This document shows, piece after piece, positions 50,233-61,607 of a DNA stretch of 64,000 bases. Origin of the DNA: Staphylococcus coagulans. GTDB lineage: Bacteria; Bacillota; Bacilli; Staphylococcales; Staphylococcaceae. Position 1 is the first letter of the stretch; each line of letters begins with the position of its first letter. A program made the position numbers and the translations under genes. The notes under the pieces are model-generated. The model was given only the letters and a program-made list of their open reading frames with translations, searched no databases and was not told where the DNA came from. Location of the stretch: contig NZ_PPQN01000014.1 of assembly GCF_002901995.1 (NCBI RefSeq), positions 1 through 64,000 of the forward strand, given 5' to 3'.

Positions 50233-50592
50233 ATGATCAGCAAAATTGATAAAAACAAAGTACGTTTAAAAAGACATGCACGCGTTCGTACGAAATTGTC
50301 AGGTACTAGCGAAAAGCCACGTCTAAACGTATATCGTTCAAACAAACACATCTATGCACAAATCATTGATGATACTAAAGGCGTAACTTTAGCACAAGCT
50401 TCTACTAAAGACGTTGATGCAGACGCTTCAGCTACAAAAGTTGAATTAGCATCTAAAGTCGGTGAAGCAATTGCTAAAAAAGCAAGCGAAAAAGGAATCG
50501 AAGCAGTTGTATTTGATCGTGGAGGATACTTATTCCACGGCCGTGTGAAAGCATTAGCAGATGCAGCTCGTGAAAATGGACTTCAATTTTAA
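50233..50592 (+). CDS. rplR: 50S ribosomal protein L18
   Basis: A 119-residue L18, a 5S rRNA binder. The basic N-terminus ([18 protein letters not shown]) and [20 protein letters not shown] are typical. It is followed by rpsE after 23 bases. Confidence 0.98.
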   Translation: MISKIDKNKVRLKRHARVRTKLSGTSEKPRLNVYRSNKHIYAQIIDDTKGVTLAQASTKDVDADASATKVELASKVGEAIAKKASEKGIEAVVFDRGGYLFHGRVKALADAARENGLQF

Positions 50593-50615
50593 TTTAAAAG
50601 GAGGGACAATATATA

Positions 50616-51116
50616 ATGGCTCGTAGAGAAGAAGAAGTTAAAGAATTTGAAGAACGCGTAGTTACGATTAACCGTGTTGCTAAAGTAGTAAAAGGTGGTC
50701 GTCGTTTCCGTTTTACTGCACTTGTAGTAGTAGGTGACAAAAATGGTCGCGTTGGATTCGGTACTGGTAAAGCACAAGAGGTACCTGAAGCAATCAAAAA
50801 AGCAGTTGAAGCAGCGAAGAAAAATCTTATCACTGTAACACGTGTTGATGGTACAACACCACACACAATTACTGGACGTTTTGGTTCAGGAAGTGTTTTA
50901 ATGAAACCAGCAGCACCTGGTACTGGTGTTATCGCAGGTGGCCCAGTTCGTGCCGTATTAGAACTTGCAGGTATTACTGACATTTTAAGTAAATCTTTAG
51001 GTTCAAACACACCAATCAACATGGTGCGCGCAACAATTGATGGTTTACAAAACTTAAAAAATGCTGAAGATGTTGCCCGTTTACGTGGTAAATCAGTAGA
51101 AGAACTTTATAATTAA
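50616..51116 (+). CDS. rpsE: 30S ribosomal protein S5
   Basis: A 166-residue S5 of the fidelity centre. The double-stranded RNA-binding region is [20 protein letters not shown]; this is also where spectinomycin-resistance changes occur, and it appears normal. The C-terminal [19 protein letters not shown] is conserved. Confidence 0.98.
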   Translation: MARREEEVKEFEERVVTINRVAKVVKGGRRFRFTALVVVGDKNGRVGFGTGKAQEVPEAIKKAVEAAKKNLITVTRVDGTTPHTITGRFGSGSVLMKPAAPGTGVIAGGPVRAVLELAGITDILSKSLGSNTPINMVRATIDGLQNLKNAEDVARLRGKSVEELYN

Positions 51117-51132
51117 GGAGGGAAACATTTAA

Positions 51133-51312
51133 ATGGCTAAAATACAAATCACCCTCACTCGAAGCGTTATCGGGCGTCCAGAAACACAACGTAAAACAGT
51201 TAAAGCTTTAGGTCTAAACAAGATCCATTCTTCTGTTATCGTTGAGGACAACCCAGCAATTCGTGGACAAATCAACAAAGTAAGTCACTTAGTATCAGTA
51301 GAAGAAAAATAA
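51133..51312 (+). CDS. rpmD: 50S ribosomal protein L30
   Basis: A 59-residue L30, shorter than common gene-calling cutoffs: [20 protein letters not shown], then [28 protein letters not shown] precedes the ATG. Position between rpsE and rplO is standard. Confidence 0.97.
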   Translation: MAKIQITLTRSVIGRPETQRKTVKALGLNKIHSSVIVEDNPAIRGQINKVSHLVSVEEK

Positions 51313-51328
51313 TTAAGGAGGTGCCAAA

Positions 51329-51768
51329 ATGAAATTACATGAATTAAAACCATCAGAAGGCTCACGTAAAGTACGTAACCGTGTAGGTCGTGGTGCGGCT
51401 ACAGGTAACGGTAAAACTAGTGGTCGTGGTCAAAAAGGTCAAAAAGCACGTTCAGGTGGTGGCGTAAGACCAGGTTTCGAAGGTGGTCAATTACCATTAT
51501 TCCGTCGTATTCCTAAACGTGGTTTCACAAACATTAATCGTAAAGAATATGCTATCGTTAACTTAGACCAACTTAACAAATTTGAAGATGGTACTGAGGT
51601 AACACCTGAATTATTAATCGAAACAGGCGTAGTTAAAAGTGAAAAATCTGGCATTAAAGTTTTAGGTAATGGTTCATTAGAAAAGAAATTATCTGTCAAA
51701 GCGCATAAATTCTCAGCATCAGCTAAGGACGCTATTGAAGCGAAAGGCGGAGCACACGAGGTGATCTA

Positions 51769-51769
<1 letters not shown>
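51329..51769 (+). CDS. rplO: 50S ribosomal protein L15
   Basis: A 146-residue L15: [20 protein letters not shown] at the start, a Gly/Arg-rich rRNA-contacting stretch, and [17 protein letters not shown]. Its stop codon overlaps the secY start (TAATG), so the two are translationally coupled. Confidence 0.98.
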
Positions 51770-53729
<1,960 letters not shown>

Positions 53730-53730
53730 T

Positions 53731-53766
53731 AGCGACTTGGTTATCACTTCTTAAGTCGTTATCTTT
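53731..53766 (+). terminator. Hairpin after adk
   Basis: AGCGACTT pairs with AAGTCGTT (one G-U) around 14 bases, followed by ATCTTT. It lies in the 158-base adk-infA gap and may act as a partial terminator between the spc and alpha parts of the cluster. Confidence 0.45.
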
Positions 53767-53887
53767 AGTATCATAAATGTATTTGATTGTGATAAGGCTT
53801 TATAACGATATTTTGAAAGTGAAACGAGCCAAGCGATTATTGAGTTAATATTCAACATCCTTACAACAAAAAGGAGGCGTTATTCCA

Positions 53888-54251
<364 letters not shown>

Positions 54252-54274
54252 TTAAAAGAGAGGTGTAAAATATA

Positions 54275-54640
54275 ATGGCACGTATTGCAGGAATTGATAT
54301 CCCACGTGATAAACGCGTAGTAATCTCATTAACTTATATCTACGGTATCGGTAAAACTTCAGCACAAAAGATCCTTTCAGAAGCAAACGTTTCAGAAGAT
54401 ACACGTGTTAAAGACTTAACTGATGATGAATTAGGTCGTATCCGTGAAGTTGTTGACGGCTATAAAGTTGAAGGTGACTTACGTCGTGAAACAAACTTAA
54501 ACATCAAACGTTTGATGGAAATCTCATCATACCGTGGTATCCGCCACCGTCGTGGTTTACCAGTAAATGGTCAAAAAACTAAAAACAATGCGCGTACGCG
54601 TAAAGGCCCAGTTAAAACTGTAGCTAACAAGAAAAAATAA
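54275..54640 (+). CDS. rpsM: 30S ribosomal protein S13
   Basis: A 121-residue S13 in the 30S head. [20 protein letters not shown] opens the protein, and the signature [20 protein letters not shown] is near the basic C-terminal tail that touches the P-site tRNA. Confidence 0.98.
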   Translation: MARIAGIDIPRDKRVVISLTYIYGIGKTSAQKILSEANVSEDTRVKDLTDDELGRIREVVDGYKVEGDLRRETNLNIKRLMEISSYRGIRHRRGLPVNGQKTKNNARTRKGPVKTVANKKK

Positions 54641-54664
54641 TAGGTAAAGGAGGCAAATTATACT

Positions 54665-55054
54665 ATGGCACGTAAACAAGTATCACGTAAACGTAGAGTG
54701 AAAAAGAATATTGAAAACGGTGTGGCACACATCCGCTCAACATTCAACAATACAATTGTAACTATTACAGATGAATTCGGTAATGCTTTATCATGGTCAT
54801 CTGCAGGTGCGCTTGGTTTCAAAGGTTCTAAAAAATCTACTCCATTCGCAGCACAAATGGCATCTGAAACAGCTTCAAAAGCAGCAATGGAACATGGTTT
54901 AAAATCAGTAGAAGTAACTGTAAAAGGCCCTGGTCCAGGTCGTGAATCAGCGATCCGTGCATTACAATCAGCAGGTTTAGAAGTAACAGCGATTAAAGAC
55001 GTTACTCCAGTACCACATAATGGTTGCCGTCCACCAAAACGTCGTCGCGTATAA
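54665..55054 (+). CDS. rpsK: 30S ribosomal protein S11
   Basis: A 129-residue S11 of the platform. [20 protein letters not shown] and the C-terminal signature [18 protein letters not shown] are present. It is followed by a 75-base gap before rpoA. Confidence 0.98.
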   Translation: MARKQVSRKRRVKKNIENGVAHIRSTFNNTIVTITDEFGNALSWSSAGALGFKGSKKSTPFAAQMASETASKAAMEHGLKSVEVTVKGPGPGRESAIRALQSAGLEVTAIKDVTPVPHNGCRPPKRRRV

Positions 55055-55129
55055 TTAAATTTTTGTTTTGTCACAAATCACTTGAATTTAAAGTTTATGC
55101 AAGTCGACGTACTTAAGGAGGATATGTAA

Positions 55130-56074
55130 ATGATTGAAATTGAGAAACCTAGAATTGAGACAATTGAAGTTAGTGATGATGCTAAATTCGGTAAGTTCGT
55201 TGTTGAACCACTAGAACGTGGTTACGGTACTACACTAGGAAACTCCTTACGTCGTATCCTACTATCATCATTACCAGGTGCGGCTGTTAAATATATCGAA
55301 ATTGAAGGTGTTTTACACGAATTCTCAGCAATTGATCATGTCGTTGAAGACGTATCAACAATTGTTATGAATATTAAAAAGTTAGCACTTAAAATATATT
55401 CAGAAGAAGATAAAACACTTGAAATCGATGTTAAAGAAGAAGGCGAAGTCACTGCAAAAGATATCACACATGACAGTGATGTTGAAATCTTAAACCCAGA
55501 TCTTAAAATTGCAACAGTAGCGCAAGGTGGTCACCTTAAATTACGTTTAGTTGCAAGTACAGGGCGCGGGTATGCATTAGCTGATCAAAACAACTCAAGT
55601 GATCTACCAATCGGTGTTATTCCAGTTGATTCATTGTACTCACCAGTAGAACGTGTGAATTACACAGTGGAAAATACGCGTGTGGGTCAAAGTTCTGACT
55701 TTGATAAATTAACATTAGACGTATGGACTGATGGTTCAATCACACCACAAGAGTCTGTTTCATTAGCAGCGAAAATCATGACTGAGCATTTAAATATCTT
55801 TGTTGGTTTAACTGATGAAGCACAAAATGCTGAAATTATGATTGAAAAAGAAGAAGATCAAAAAGAAAAAGTATTAGAAATGTCTATCGAAGAATTAGAC
55901 TTATCTGTACGTTCTTACAACTGTCTTAAACGTGCAGGTATCAACTCTGTACAAGAACTCGCTGATAAATCAGAGGCTGATATGATGAAAGTTCGTAACT
56001 TAGGTCGCAAGTCTCTTGAAGAAGTAAAATATAAATTAGAAGACTTAGGTTTAGGTCTAAGAAAAGAAGATTGA
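55130..56074 (+). CDS. rpoA: RNA polymerase subunit alpha
   Basis: A 314-residue alpha subunit. The N-terminal dimerisation domain contains [21 protein letters not shown] linker rich in Glu/Lys (about 237-250) leads to the C-terminal helix-hairpin-helix domain ([20 protein letters not shown]) that binds UP elements and activators. AAGGAGG precedes the ATG. Confidence 0.98.
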   Translation: MIEIEKPRIETIEVSDDAKFGKFVVEPLERGYGTTLGNSLRRILLSSLPGAAVKYIEIEGVLHEFSAIDHVVEDVSTIVMNIKKLALKIYSEEDKTLEIDVKEEGEVTAKDITHDSDVEILNPDLKIATVAQGGHLKLRLVASTGRGYALADQNNSSDLPIGVIPVDSLYSPVERVNYTVENTRVGQSSDFDKLTLDVWTDGSITPQESVSLAAKIMTEHLNIFVGLTDEAQNAEIMIEKEEDQKEKVLEMSIEELDLSVRSYNCLKRAGINSVQELADKSEADMMKVRNLGRKSLEEVKYKLEDLGLGLRKED

Positions 56075-56090
56075 TAAAGGAGGTTAACTC

Positions 56091-56459
56091 ATGGGTTACA
56101 GAAAATTAGGTCGTACTTCAGATCAACGTAAAGCAATGTTACGTGATTTAGCTACATCATTAATCGTAAGTGAGCGCATCGAAACGACTGAAGCACGTGC
56201 GAAAGAACTTCGTAGCGTAGTTGAAAAACTGATCACTTTAGGTAAAAAAGGTGACTTGGCTTCTCGTCGTCAAGCAGCAAAAACTTTACGTAATGTTGAA
56301 ATCTTAAACGAAGATGAAACAACACAAACAGCACTTCAAAAATTATTCGGTGAAATCGCTGAACGTTATGAAGAACGTCAAGGTGGTTACACTCGTATTC
56401 TTAAAGTTGCTCCACGTCACGGCGATGGCGCATTAAAAGTAATTATCGAATTAGTTTAA
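56091..56459 (+). CDS. rplQ: 50S ribosomal protein L17
   Basis: A 122-residue L17: [20 protein letters not shown], then the short Firmicute-type core and [20 protein letters not shown]. It is the last gene of the operon, 16 bases after rpoA. Confidence 0.98.
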   Translation: MGYRKLGRTSDQRKAMLRDLATSLIVSERIETTEARAKELRSVVEKLITLGKKGDLASRRQAAKTLRNVEILNEDETTQTALQKLFGEIAERYEERQGGYTRILKVAPRHGDGALKVIIELV

Positions 56460-56538
56460 TTAATACACTACTACTACATTAAAGCAAATGAGTGCAACGA
56501 TAATGTTTGCCACATACAAATATTGTCTAGCTCAGAGT

Positions 56539-56606
56539 ACCCCATCCAACTAAATATTGACGACAAAGCGTGAACTCAATGAGGATGGGGTGCGCGCTTT
56601 TTTAGT
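56539..56606 (+). terminator. Probable terminator of the S10-spc-alpha operon
   Basis: ACCCCATCC (56539-56547) pairs with GGATGGGGT (56583-56591) around a long loop, and AAAGCG/CGCTTT can pair as an alternative, followed by TTTTTT. It is the first T-run hairpin after rplQ. Confidence 0.6.
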
Positions 56607-56727
56607 GTAATCGGTCGTAAATCAAGATGACATCGCCAAATCTTATTGAATCACATCCAGATTCTTTACACGTATGTGTCGCTGAATGGTGCACTCATAA
56701 TACTTAGCGATTCATTTTAACATCGAA

Positions 56728-56764
56728 TAAACCAAGCAGAAGTTGTTCATGCTTGGTTTATAAC
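56728..56764. repeat. Perfect hairpin in the rplQ-ecfA1 gap
   Basis: TAAACCAAGC and GCTTGGTTTA are perfect 10-base complements around 13 bases. There is only a short T/A-rich flank, so it could be a terminator for either strand. No ORF explains it. Confidence 0.5.
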
Positions 56765-56853
56765 TGCGCCATGTACTATCAACGATAAAAATGAGTAAAC
56801 GATGCTTTATGCATGTGAACTCAATTTTTTATAAAAACGCATCATCTCTGCGA

Positions 56854-56900
56854 AGAGCGGAACTACGAAATCCATTCGATTTCTGTTCCGCTCTTTATTT
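56854..56900 (+). terminator. Hairpin with T-rich tail before ecfA1
   Basis: AGAGCGGAAC and GTTCCGCTCT are perfect 10-base complements around 21 bases, followed by TTATTTATAT. It is the third hairpin in the 516-base gap 56460-56975, which contains no gene. Confidence 0.6.
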
Positions 56901-56975
56901 ATATGGCTTGATACATATACAAATCATGTCTTTTTTTGTAAAATAAGCGTATTAGTACAAATGGAGGGACGCTGA

Positions 56976-57785
56976 ATGAAAGACGAAAACCTGATTGAAT
57001 TTGAACATGTATCATTTCAATACGACGAACAACAACCGCGTGTTTTGAATGATGTTCAATTTAAAGTTAAAAAAGGTGATTGGGTTTCGATTGTCGGTCA
57101 CAATGGCTCAGGAAAATCTACTTTAGCGAAACTTCTAACAGGCATCGAGCAAGATTTTACTGGAGATATAAAGGTCAATGGCATCTCGATTAAAGGCAAA
57201 GATCGGCCAGCTTTTGACCATCATATTGGAATCGTATTTCAAAATCCTGAAAATCAGTTTGTTGGCTCAACTGTGAAATATGACGTTGCTTTCGGCTTAG
57301 AAAATAAAAATGTTTCTTATGATAAGATGCATCAAATTGTGCCAGCTGTTTTGAAAGACGTCGATATGTATGACAAGCAAAATCATGAGCCGACCGCATT
57401 GTCAGGGGGACAAAAACAACGTGTTGCGATTGCGGGTGTCCTTGCATTAGAGCCACAATTAATTATTTTAGATGAGGCGACAGCCATGTTGGATCCAGAA
57501 GGAAAGCGTGACATACTTGCCATGGTCAAACACTTGAACGAAACAAAAGGGGTGACAGTGATTGCGATTACGCATGACCTTTCTGAAGTTGTCAGCTCAG
57601 ATCAAGTAATCGTGATGAACCAAGGTGAAGTTTATTTAAATGGTTCAGTAGATTCGATATTTAAACACGGGCAGTCATTAGTGACACTTGGCTTAGACTT
57701 GCCATTTGAAATGCGTGTCGCGAATCTATTAAATATGGAACCAGGTTTTATGACTTATGAAGGATTATTGGAGCGTTTAATATGA
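56976..57785 (+). CDS. ecfA1: ECF transporter ATPase EcfA1
   Basis: A 269-residue ABC ATPase, one half of the energy-coupling pair shared by vitamin transporters. Walker A is GHNGSGKST, the Q-loop FQNPENQFVG is the ECF hallmark, the signature is LSGGQKQRVAIAG and Walker B is LIILDEATAMLDPEG. It overlaps ecfA2 by four bases. It would serve BioY (8654) and other S components elsewhere. Confidence 0.95.
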   Translation: MKDENLIEFEHVSFQYDEQQPRVLNDVQFKVKKGDWVSIVGHNGSGKSTLAKLLTGIEQDFTGDIKVNGISIKGKDRPAFDHHIGIVFQNPENQFVGSTVKYDVAFGLENKNVSYDKMHQIVPAVLKDVDMYDKQNHEPTALSGGQKQRVAIAGVLALEPQLIILDEATAMLDPEGKRDILAMVKHLNETKGVTVIAITHDLSEVVSSDQVIVMNQGEVYLNGSVDSIFKHGQSLVTLGLDLPFEMRVANLLNMEPGFMTYEGLLERLI

Positions 57786-58648
57786 TTAAATTTGAAGAAG
57801 TTTCATACACGTATCAGAAAAAGACGCCGTATGAATATCAAGCACTCAATCAAATATCAACTGAATTTTCACCTGGGCGTTATTATGCCATTATTGGAAA
57901 AACAGGCTCAGGGAAATCAACTTTAATTCAACATTTCAATGGGCTCTTAAAACCTACACAAGGCCATATGCAAGTATTAGACGTCGCCATCAATCCAAAG
58001 ACAAAAGATAAAAAATTAAAGTCAATTAGAAAACGAATTGGGATGGTGTTTCAATTTCCTGAGTCACAACTTTTTGAAGAGACAGTCGAAAAGGAAGTAC
58101 TATTTGGTCCTCAAAACTACGGACTGGATATTGAAGCAGCGCGTGCCAAAGCGATGCGCTTATTAACAGAGTTAGGTTTTGATGCAGAAGCCACAATGAA
58201 GCAATCTCCTTTCTTACTGTCAGGCGGTCAAATGAGAAAAGTCGCACTCACTGCAATTCTCACGATGGATCCTGATATTTTAATTTTAGATGAACCTACA
58301 GCAGGATTAGATCCACGCAGTCGAGAACAGGTTATGCAGTTATTTAAAAAATTGCAACTGGAACAGCATAAAACGGTCATTTTAGTGACACATGATATGA
58401 ATGATGTGGCACGATTTGCTGACGAAGTTAAAATAATGCAAAAAGGGAGCCTTATTGAATCGACGACACCACAACAATTTTTTTCACGTACTGAAGACGT
58501 TCAAGCTTTGCACCTTTGTTTGCCTGATATCGTGCGTTTACAAAGAGATATTGAAGCGCGCTTAGGGATTCAATTTGAACAGCTTGCAATGACAGAAGAG
58601 GCGTTTGCTACGATGTTCAAAGAATGGAGGCAACGTCATGAAAGATAA
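57782..58648 (+). CDS. ecfA2: ECF transporter ATPase EcfA2
   Basis: A 288-residue ABC ATPase, partner of EcfA1. Walker A GKTGSGKST, Q-loop FQFPESQLFEETV, signature LSGGQMRKVALTA and Walker B ILILDEPTAGLDP are all intact. Its start overlaps ecfA1 (ATGA) and its 3' end overlaps ecfT by 11 bases. Confidence 0.95.
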   Translation: MIKFEEVSYTYQKKTPYEYQALNQISTEFSPGRYYAIIGKTGSGKSTLIQHFNGLLKPTQGHMQVLDVAINPKTKDKKLKSIRKRIGMVFQFPESQLFEETVEKEVLFGPQNYGLDIEAARAKAMRLLTELGFDAEATMKQSPFLLSGGQMRKVALTAILTMDPDILILDEPTAGLDPRSREQVMQLFKKLQLEQHKTVILVTHDMNDVARFADEVKIMQKGSLIESTTPQQFFSRTEDVQALHLCLPDIVRLQRDIEARLGIQFEQLAMTEEAFATMFKEWRQRHER

Positions 58649-59441
58649 ATTGATTATTGGACGTTACTTACCATTAGACACTTTCGTTCATCGCTTAGAC
58701 CCACGTGGTAAATTCATCTTTGTATTTTTATTTATTATTGTTATTTTTTTGAGTCACCATCCGTATAGTTATTTGTGGCTTGCTTTCATATTGTTAATGA
58801 TTTTAAAAGCCGCACGTATTCCACTGGGGTTTCTTTTAAAAGGGTTACTTCCAATTTTTATCTTTTTACTATTAACACTAGTGATGCATCTGTTTTTAAC
58901 GAAAGGCGGAACACGATTATTTGAATGGGGCATTCTGTCTATTGATTCTAATGGAATTAGAGAAGGGATTTTAATTGTACTGCGCCTTGCTTACATTATG
59001 ATTATTTCAACACTACTTACTTTGACGACAAGTCCTCTAAACCTTACAGAAGCTTTTGATCGTTTATTTAAACCGTTGAAATATATCAAAGTCCCTGTAG
59101 CTGCGTTAAGTATGATGATGTCTATTGCACTACGATTTATTCCTACTTTGATGGAAGAATTAGATAAAATTGTGTTATCACAAAAATCTCGGGGCTCAGA
59201 TATTAGTTCTGGCTCCATTGTGGCACGTATTAAGGCGTTTATCCCTTTAATGATTCCATTGTTTATTTCTGCCTTTCAACGTGCAGAAGAATTGGCTATC
59301 GCTATGGAAGTGAGAGGCTATGATGCAAATCAGCAGAGAACAAGTTATCGTGTACTAGAATGGCACGTTAAAGATACGCTTGCCTTACTAAGTATCATTC
59401 CAATTGCAGTCATTTCGATATGGTTAGGCCATCATTTTTAG
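58638..59441 (+). CDS. ecfT: ECF transporter transmembrane protein EcfT
   Basis: A 267-residue membrane scaffold of ECF transporters with about six helices. The two coupling-helix Ala-Arg-Gly-type motifs appear as SQKSRGSDI and MEVRGYDAN, which touch the ATPases. The ATG at 58638 lies within ecfA2 and has GGAGG upstream; a longer reading from 58605 lacks a ribosome site. truA follows after 20 bases. Confidence 0.94.
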   Translation: MKDKLIIGRYLPLDTFVHRLDPRGKFIFVFLFIIVIFLSHHPYSYLWLAFILLMILKAARIPLGFLLKGLLPIFIFLLLTLVMHLFLTKGGTRLFEWGILSIDSNGIREGILIVLRLAYIMIISTLLTLTTSPLNLTEAFDRLFKPLKYIKVPVAALSMMMSIALRFIPTLMEELDKIVLSQKSRGSDISSGSIVARIKAFIPLMIPLFISAFQRAEELAIAMEVRGYDANQQRTSYRVLEWHVKDTLALLSIIPIAVISIWLGHHF

Positions 59442-59461
59442 ATTGAGAAAAGGAGAATTTT

Positions 59462-60265
59462 ATGCAACGTGTGTTAGTGAAAATCAGTTATAATGGGGCA
59501 CAATTTTTAGGCTTTCAAATTCAAAACCAAGGTCGTACAGTGCAAGGCTATTTTGAAAAAATATTGAAACGCATGCATCAAAAGCCTGTTCGAATTCACC
59601 CTACAAGTCGCACAGATCGTGGTGTTCATGCAAAAGAACAGTATTTCCATTTCGATACGGATTTGAATATTACGCCTAATAAGTGGCAACATGCCATGAA
59701 TAGTGCGTTACCAGATGATATTTATGTTCATGAAGTCTCTTTAATCGATTCAGATTTTCACTGTCGTTATGATTGTGTAGGTAAACGCTATCGATACGCT
59801 ATTTATCAAGATACACATCGCAATCCATTTCTCGCGCATTTGAAAACGCTCGAGGCCCATGCACTTAATATTGAAGCGATGCAAGCAGCTGCACGTCATT
59901 TTATTGGAACGCATGATTTTACTAGTTTCTGTTCTCAAAAGACTGAAGTTGAAAGTAAAACACGTACGATTTATGAAAGTCGCATTGAAGTCACTGAAGA
60001 TGGCTTAGATTTTATTATTACAGGGTCAGGTTTTTTATATAATATGGTACGTGTCATTATGGCTTACTTACTTGAAGTCGGAAAAGGTAAGCGACAAGGT
60101 GAGGATATTCCACATATTCTTAAAATGAAAGATCGAACGCTTGTACCACATACAGCACCGGCAGAAGGTCTCTATTTAGAAAAGGTATATTTATCGCCAG
60201 AACAGCTCAAAAAAGACTTTGGTGAAACAATTAATATTCATACGAAAAAATCGTCACAAATTTAA
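59462..60265 (+). CDS. truA: tRNA pseudouridine(38-40) synthase TruA
   Basis: A 267-residue TruA that makes pseudouridine at tRNA positions 38-40. The catalytic Asp is Asp52 in SRTDRGVHA, and [20 protein letters not shown] is the other conserved block. It is the last gene of the ecf group, ahead of the separately promoted rplM operon. Confidence 0.96.
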   Translation: MQRVLVKISYNGAQFLGFQIQNQGRTVQGYFEKILKRMHQKPVRIHPTSRTDRGVHAKEQYFHFDTDLNITPNKWQHAMNSALPDDIYVHEVSLIDSDFHCRYDCVGKRYRYAIYQDTHRNPFLAHLKTLEAHALNIEAMQAAARHFIGTHDFTSFCSQKTEVESKTRTIYESRIEVTEDGLDFIITGSGFLYNMVRVIMAYLLEVGKGKRQGEDIPHILKMKDRTLVPHTAPAEGLYLEKVYLSPEQLKKDFGETINIHTKKSSQI

Positions 60266-60274
60266 TGAAATACA

Positions 60275-60303
60275 TTGACATTAAGGCGTAAAACTTATAA
60301 GAT
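60275..60303 (+). promoter_or_regulatory. rplM promoter
   Basis: TTGACA (60275-60280), 17 bases and TAAGAT (60298-60303). It starts just after truA and drives a leader of about 170 bases. Confidence 0.7.
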
Positions 60304-60480
60304 AGTTAACGGTATTGTTTTATATCACCCCACGATAAGCCCCGGAAACTTATTGTGTTACAAAGATATATAAGCAGGAAAGAACAACAGTTAACGGAAT
60401 AAATATCTCGCTCTAGGTTGTGCTGTCACAACCAGCTGAAAGACAAATAGGAAAGATTTATTCACTAGGAGGACAATATT
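60304..60480 (+). promoter_or_regulatory. L13 leader (ribosomal protein leader of rplM-rpsI)
   Basis: The segment from about 60304 to 60365, with ATCACCCCACGATAAGCC and GGAAACTTATTGTG, resembles the Bacillales L13 leader (Rfam L13_leader) as I remember it: CGATAAG pairs with CTTATTG. Downstream there is an additional hairpin, GGTTGTG-CTGT-CACAACC (60416-60433). AGTTAACGG occurs at both 60304 and 60389. L13 is presumed to bind the leader and control its own synthesis. Confidence 0.75.
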
Positions 60481-60918
60481 ATGCGTCAAACATTTATGGC
60501 AAATGAATCAAACATTGAGCGCAAATGGTATGTTGTTGATGCTGAAGGACAAACTTTAGGACGTTTAGCTTCAGAAGTCGCAGCTATCTTACGCGGTAAA
60601 AATAAAGTCACTTACACACCACACGTTGACAGTGGTGATTACGTTATCATCATTAACGCTTCAAAAATCGAATTTACTGGTAAAAAAGAAAGCGATAAAA
60701 TTTACTACCGTCACTCAAATCACCCAGGTGGTTTAAAATCAATCACTGCTGGTGAATTAAGACGTACAAACCCAGAACGTTTATTAGAAAACGCAATTAA
60801 AGGGATGTTACCAAGTTCACGTTTAGGTGAAAAACAAGGTAAAAAATTATTCGTTTATGGTGGCGCTGAACATCCACACGCTGCACAACAACCAGAAAAC
60901 TACGAGTTACGTGGTTAA
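60481..60918 (+). CDS. rplM: 50S ribosomal protein L13
   Basis: A 145-residue L13: [20 protein letters not shown] with [16 protein letters not shown] and the signature [19 protein letters not shown]. It is an early 50S assembly protein. AGGAGG precedes the ATG. It is followed by rpsI after 19 bases. Confidence 0.98.
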   Translation: MRQTFMANESNIERKWYVVDAEGQTLGRLASEVAAILRGKNKVTYTPHVDSGDYVIIINASKIEFTGKKESDKIYYRHSNHPGGLKSITAGELRRTNPERLLENAIKGMLPSSRLGEKQGKKLFVYGGAEHPHAAQQPENYELRG

Positions 60919-60937
60919 TTAGAAGGAGGAAATTACA

Positions 60938-61330
60938 TTGGCACAAGTTGAATATAAAGGCACAGGCCGTCGTAAAAACTCAGTAGCACGTGTACGTTTA
61001 GTACCAGGTGAAGGTAACATCAAAGTGAACGATCGCGATGTACGCGACTACTTACCATTCGAATCATTAATCTTAGACTTAAACCAACCATTTGATGTAA
61101 CAGAAACTAAAGGTAACTATGACGTTTTAGTAAATGTACACGGTGGCGGTTTCACTGGTCAAGCACAAGCAATCCGTCACGGTATTGCACGTGCATTATT
61201 AGAAGCAGATCCTGAATACAGAGGTTCTTTAAAACGTGCTGGATTACTTACTCGTGACCCACGTATGAAAGAACGTAAAAAACCAGGTCTTAAAAAAGCA
61301 CGTCGTTCACCACAATTCTCAAAACGTTAA
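60938..61330 (+). CDS. rpsI: 30S ribosomal protein S9
   Basis: A 130-residue S9: [20 protein letters not shown] at the start, [20 protein letters not shown] in the middle and the C-terminal tail SPQFSKR whose final Arg touches the P-site tRNA. It starts with TTG behind GGAGG. In Macrococcus the 3' end of rpsI is a known integration site for resistance islands, so the change of gene content right after it is notable. Confidence 0.98.
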   Translation: MAQVEYKGTGRRKNSVARVRLVPGEGNIKVNDRDVRDYLPFESLILDLNQPFDVTETKGNYDVLVNVHGGGFTGQAQAIRHGIARALLEADPEYRGSLKRAGLLTRDPRMKERKKPGLKKARRSPQFSKR

Positions 61331-61354
61331 TATCGTTGTTATATCAACATTTAC

Positions 61355-61388
61355 AGCACTTTCCAACTTTTGTTGGAGAGTGCTTTTT
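61355..61388 (+). terminator. rplM-rpsI terminator
   Basis: AGCACTTTCCAAC pairs with GTTGGAGAGTGCT (one mismatch) around a short loop, followed by TTTTT. Confidence 0.85.
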
Positions 61389-61563
61389 GTATTTTTATTG
61401 GAATATTTAGTTATCATTTCGATATCTAGAAAAGAATTATTTTGTTTAGTAAAATATGCGAAGTTCAACCTAATGTAACTATGTCAATTGATATTTTTTA
61501 CTCTATAATTTATTCATAAAGATGGTATAGCTGCAAATGTTAATCGATTGATATTTGATTGAA

Positions 61564-61572
61564 TGATATAAT
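61564..61572 (+). promoter_or_regulatory. Extended -10 promoter of the AlbA_2 gene
   Basis: TGATATAAT combines an extended TGN and a perfect TATAAT 36 bases before the gene start. No strong -35 is seen. Confidence 0.5.
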
Positions 61573-61607
61573 GAAATCAATAATATGCATGATTGAGAGG
61601 TTTAAAT

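Noticed and set aside
61310-61335. att site copy of the rpsI 3' end within the window
   Set aside because: I looked for a repeat of the rpsI end (around CTCAAAACGTTAA) downstream and found no convincing second copy before 64000.
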